The notes under the pieces are model-generated. The model was given only the letters and a program-made list of their open reading frames with translations. It searched no databases and had not been told where the DNA came from. A DNA stretch of 64,000 nucleotides from Zeugodacus cucurbitae (taxonomy: Eukaryota > Arthropoda > Insecta > Diptera > Tephritidae): contig NC_071667.1 of assembly GCF_028554725.1 (NCBI RefSeq), positions 82,994,001 through 83,058,000 on the forward strand, read 5' to 3'. Of this stretch, positions 60,316 through 64,000 are shown one piece after another; the first letter of the stretch is position 1; the number at the start of each line of letters is the position of its first letter. Made by a program: the position numbers and the translations under genes.

Positions 60316-61969
60316 GCGCAACACGGCGAATGTGCTGGAAACTCTTGTTAGCTGCCAAGAAAAATTTTCACGAGTTCACTCGGAGCGCTAGAACGCGGAC
60401 GGCTGGAGAAGTCCGTATGATTTTGAGGAAGATAGGCAGGGTTGCACGGAAGTGGTAACGCCGAGTCTTATCAAGCGTCCCTCTTTTTCTAAAATACTTA
60501 AAAAGTATTACATATTTTCTTGGTTGTTGTTGTGCTGGTGGTTGTTGTTCCGCTATGAGGTATTGTTTTTCCTTGGAAGTCCGTGGCTGATTTATGTGCG
60601 TTAGCGTTTGCGCTTTGTTGCTGTGGCTGTGGTACGCTGCAGGGAGATTTCGCTGCCACCAACACCTCCGCCGCCGCCAGCCAATTGTGCACCCACCAAC
60701 AGGAGAGTTGGCGTGTGTATTTTTGGCCACCGCTTGAGCTCCTGCAGCAGCCAGAGTTGCTTTGGCTACTTGAAGCCCAAGCCTACAGCCAGGGCAAGCG
60801 CGAATAGCGGCAGCCAATATCCAATAGCCGCCTGTCAGCCAATGGCCATTGCCGTGCTGTTGTTGCGCTCCCATAGCTTTAGTGGGGCAAAGGTTGCAGG
60901 CCTAGTGGCCAAATAGCCAACAGCGGCTGTCTGCCGCGGCGGTCCGTTGAAACCGCTATGCCATCGTCGTTTGGTTATTACGTCCACTTCCACTCCCGTG
61001 GCTCCGCGGTTCAGTGCCTGCTGCTGCAGTCATTATTTTTAACTTTTCTGTTTTTGTCGATTTTTGCTGCCGCCGTTACCTTGGATTGCGCTCCCAGACG
61101 CGGCTAAAGCACATAAATATATGAATTTTGTAAATTAGTTTTCGGAAAAATAGAACGGTGCTTGCGCAACTTCTAAGCGGCGGCGGCAGTACCGTTCGCT
61201 CGTTGCAATGAATTCAGGCCAATTGCAGCGTGATTATTAAATGATCATCAATTTGAAATCAAAAGCCGGACAACAGCTCTTCTACAGCAGTGCATTTACT
61301 GCTGGTATGTATGTGTGTGTGTGTATAAGGCTGAAACATAAGATGGGAAATAAATTAATTAATAATAGAGAAATAAATTAAAAATCGACTTTATGACTTT
61401 CGCAGAATAAAGAAAAAAAGTATGATAAATAATATAAGTAAACCGTAGGTAGTATTTTATTATTAATGACTAGACTATTTAATTAGAAAATTTAGCGGTG
61501 TGAAGTTTCGTTGCAGTTCTGCAAGGGTTTGGTGGCCCTAATATTGAGCTTTTACTGTTACATTTACCGTTATGCACTACTGAAAACTAACTGAAGTCAG
61601 CGATCTGATTTTATGAAAGAGAAAGGGCAACTTTTTATTTAAACTTTTACATTCATTGAAGTTTATATTTAATGGATTTGACTCAGCTGGTTTGCTTTGG
61701 GGCTCAAACCCATGGGCCCAAATTGTAGTAGTGTAGTTAGTGGAGTTAGGAAAATGCACTAACCGTACGTAACCAGCCCTTGAGATCGATCCAATTATCC
61801 GACTCTATACTTGGGGGAAATGTTACCGAACTCTCATGGAGTAGTAGTAAGATTAGTATCGAATACTTGGCTAGTCAGCTTTGGTTTCCAATGTATCGAA
61901 GCCTCTAGCCTGTATTTGAAGGTGCATTTCTTTAAAGTTATGTAGAATTACATTCTTCTTTCGCCTCCT

Positions 61970-62460
61970 ATCCGGGTCATGGCTGTGAATTAGCTGTTGG
62001 AAAAGATGCGGAGACTGGTTGCTGGGTTGTATGAGCTTACGCTAAGATACCTCAGCGTCGTAAAGATAAGGGCTCTAGACGGACAACGTTAAGTATCTAG
62101 GTGTCATCGTGAACAAAATCTCTCATTGAAACCTAACATTGGGGAGAGATGAAAATTCCTCAATTTTCACTATCAGTGGCATCGTGTTACTTTACGCTTA
62201 GAATGATTTTGTTGCCTGGCTATGGCGGAGTCGCGGGAAATTGCAAGGCTGGTGAGTTTGCAAGGTTACGGAAGTCAGTCTCACCAACAGTAGCTTGGGT
62301 ACAAGTAGGAGCACCGCTATCATATTGTGGTTTACTACTGGACGTCAGTTGGAAGGTCCAAGCACTAGTCAATAACTAGCACTTGCGCAGTCACTATATC
62401 CTTCTGGCCCAGGGTGAATTACAAGAGGTCTAGGAAGCTAGTCTAGTTTTAACTGGCCAT
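61970..62460 (+). mobile_element. I/R1-superfamily LINE remnant (RT tail and RNase H)
   Basis: Plus-strand words: VKYLGVIV near 62090, then PGYGGVAGNCKAGEFARLRK and VGAPLSYCGLLLD at 62220-62345. The second pair matches the RNase H C-terminal pattern PGHxGVxGNxxADELAR...VGxPL of this LINE group, with the usual Asp of KADE replaced by Gly. About 200 bp between RT tail and RNase H is missing. Dead copy. Confidence 0.65.
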
Positions 62461-64000
62461 TATCCACGCTGTTAGATTAGACATCTTAGCGGATGCCTGT
62501 GTCCAGGAAATGTGTAAAAGTACTGTTAACGTTGGAGCAGTATTCGTGGAATTATTTATCTCAAAGTCTGACTGAAGTTTCAAGAAGAGTCCTATATTGA
62601 AATGAGTATAATCATTCTCAAGAAACAAAGGTTTAGAAATGTTCATCATAGATATTCTTCAAGTTTCTTGTATGTTTGCAGAAGAGTCTAAATAATATCA
62701 CAGTGTTACAAGAGATGTTCTTTGGGAACAAAAAAAAACACACACCGACCAAAAAATTATGTCCTAAGCTCAAAATATAAATCTACATATATGCATATGC
62801 CCTGGTTAATATGCCCTGCTCGCTATTCTAGTTTAAATTACTTAACATAAAACTGTGATTAACATCTATAAATACCTTCAACTTTTTACAGCCACATTCG
62901 CCCGCGTGCGCCAAACGAACCGCAACGTCCGTGTAATTTAAATGCGTATAAAACCATATTAAATGTATTATGACTTACTTATGCCACTCACACGTTAAAC
63001 AAGTCAATCATCTATGATTATAATGCGAAGCGACAGGTGAACCCAATAACACCAACAACGGTGAGGGGGGTACGGTGTCATAATTGTGTGTAGTAAAATA
63101 GCATAAAGAGGTGTTAATAACTCATTTAGCGGTAATAAATATTCAAATTATGCTTGTCAACACATAAGAATGCACACTGGCGAGCCAACCACAGCGCCGA
63201 CGAAGACGACGTCGGAAGACAATGTGGTGTGACAAAAAAAAAGAGAATACAGAAAAACTGAAGACAAAGTAAGAAAAAGCGACGCGGAAAGTGATCGTGG
63301 TGGCACGTTCGGTCGATCGACAATGAGGCAGACACCTACGCGACATCGTAGCGTTTAAGCTTACAAATAGCCACGGACGCATGCGCGCTCATTTGTATTG
63401 AGCGCGAGCGTGTGTTGATGTGTGTGTGATTGGTTGTTTGTTTGTGTAAGCAGATTTAAGATATGAATTACGCTATGCTAATGTGTATGGCGGTGAACAA
63501 AAGTGGAAGAAGAACGATGAACGAACGCGCAGAATATGCTAAATAAAGCGCAGAAGGCGTTGGAACGAAACAGTGGGGAACACTACACAGCACTGTGACA
63601 ATAACGACACACCAGCGATGACAAGACAACCGTTGGTGGTGGTGCTGGCGCAGAAGACAAAGACACCAACGCAGCCCGGCAAGCTTAAGGGGAAGCGTGT
63701 AAGTTAAATTGCCACATTTGCCACCAAATTTAGTAGCGGCAATTATGTGGCATCTTTGACACCTGTGAAACGGCGGCGGTGAGCTGGCTTGTTAGCGCTG
63801 GCGGGCGTTTTGTATTATTGTTACTGATGACCCCTCTCCGCATAAGTTTAGATGCACGAGATAAGACAGGTGTGTGTGTGTGTGTGAGTGTTTGGGATTT
63901 GAATAGACCAACTGTGTTGATTGGCGTTAATATGCATAACTGTGTATGAATTAATGTGTATTTGTAGGCTTGTATGGTTAATTGTGGCACCAAGGTGTCT
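62461..64000. other. Non-coding stretch to the right edge
   Basis: No gene. Contains a TATA-like CTATAAATA (62865-62873) just upstream of GC-richer DNA (62892-62930) and (GT)n at 63870-63886. Open frames at 63126-63382 and 63730-63993 have no domains. Confidence 0.4.

Larger units (their letters stand above)
59131..61969. other. Non-coding stretch with paired blocks
   Basis: No gene. The 168-codon minus-strand frame at 60368-60874 is Ala/Gln-rich and mirrors CAG/CTG tracts. Partners of B3 and B4 lie at 60035-60118 and 60283-60315. (GT)n at 61311-61324. Confidence 0.4.

Noticed and set aside
60368..60874. 168-codon minus-strand open frame
   Set aside because: Ala/Gln/Thr-rich translation follows CAG/CTG tracts, plus-strand frames of 74-102 codons overlap it, and no domain or splice logic is seen.
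62865..62945. CTATAAATA box or a terminal exon after TTTTTACAG at 62891
   Set aside because: The 16-codon frame and the promoter reading compete for the same bases. No partner exon, initiator or domain was seen.

Overview
The window looks like nuclear DNA of a higher fly. A tephritid fruit fly is my best guess, inferred from the two fly-like genes, short GT-AG introns, AT-rich spacers with (CAA)n/(TTG)n runs, and the mixture of mariner, APE-type LINE and dispersed repeat families. Nothing bacterial, organellar or viral was seen.

Genes sit almost entirely in the first 3.1 kb. On the minus strand are the first two coding exons of mitochondrial pyruvate dehydrogenase E1-beta (Pdhb); the rest of that gene lies beyond the left edge. 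Divergent from it, on the plus strand, is a complete three-exon Nudix hydrolase of the NUDT14 (UDP-sugar/ADP-ribose pyrophosphatase) type. About 0.85 kb separates them, so they probably share a promoter region. From 3.1 kb to 64 kb I found no gene I would defend fully. The best candidate is a two-exon secreted Cys-rich protein start at 16292-17053, whose apparent initiator is ACG rather than ATG.

The remaining 60 kb is a gene-poor region with three kinds of content. (1) Decayed transposable elements: two Jockey-clade LINE remnants (4.7-5.3, 6.4-6.7 kb); five fragments of one YADD-bearing non-LTR family (15.0-15.9, 20.2-20.6, 22.9-23.4, 46.2-46.5, 49.0-49.8 kb), the first a tail-to-tail inverted composite; RNase-H-type LINE tails (40.8-41.2, 58.7-59.1, 62.0-62.5 kb); mariner relics sharing one end sequence (8.1, 10.6-11.0, 34.1-34.3, 43.6-43.8, 54.8-55.1 kb); and a dispersed repeat in at least five pieces (17.3, 29.7, 30.5, 52.6, 57.1 kb). 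(2) A VNTR at 8.66-9.11 kb whose 63-bp unit contains an inverted-repeat nuclear-receptor half-site pair with 1-bp spacing, two CACGTG palindromes exactly 21 bp apart, and a forkhead-type TGTTTAC. A second locus at 35.57-35.86 kb has the same words arranged as an inverted repeat. (3) Short non-coding blocks that occur twice, in the same order and strand, about 26-46 kb apart (27.1/53.0, 28.5/54.0, 33.0/60.0, 33.3/60.3, 11.35/56.76, 11.54/57.78 kb). They look like paralogous conserved elements, and suggest an old tandem duplication of regulatory DNA.

All alignments were done by eye. Element ends are approximate unless stated, and family names are given only where protein motifs support them.
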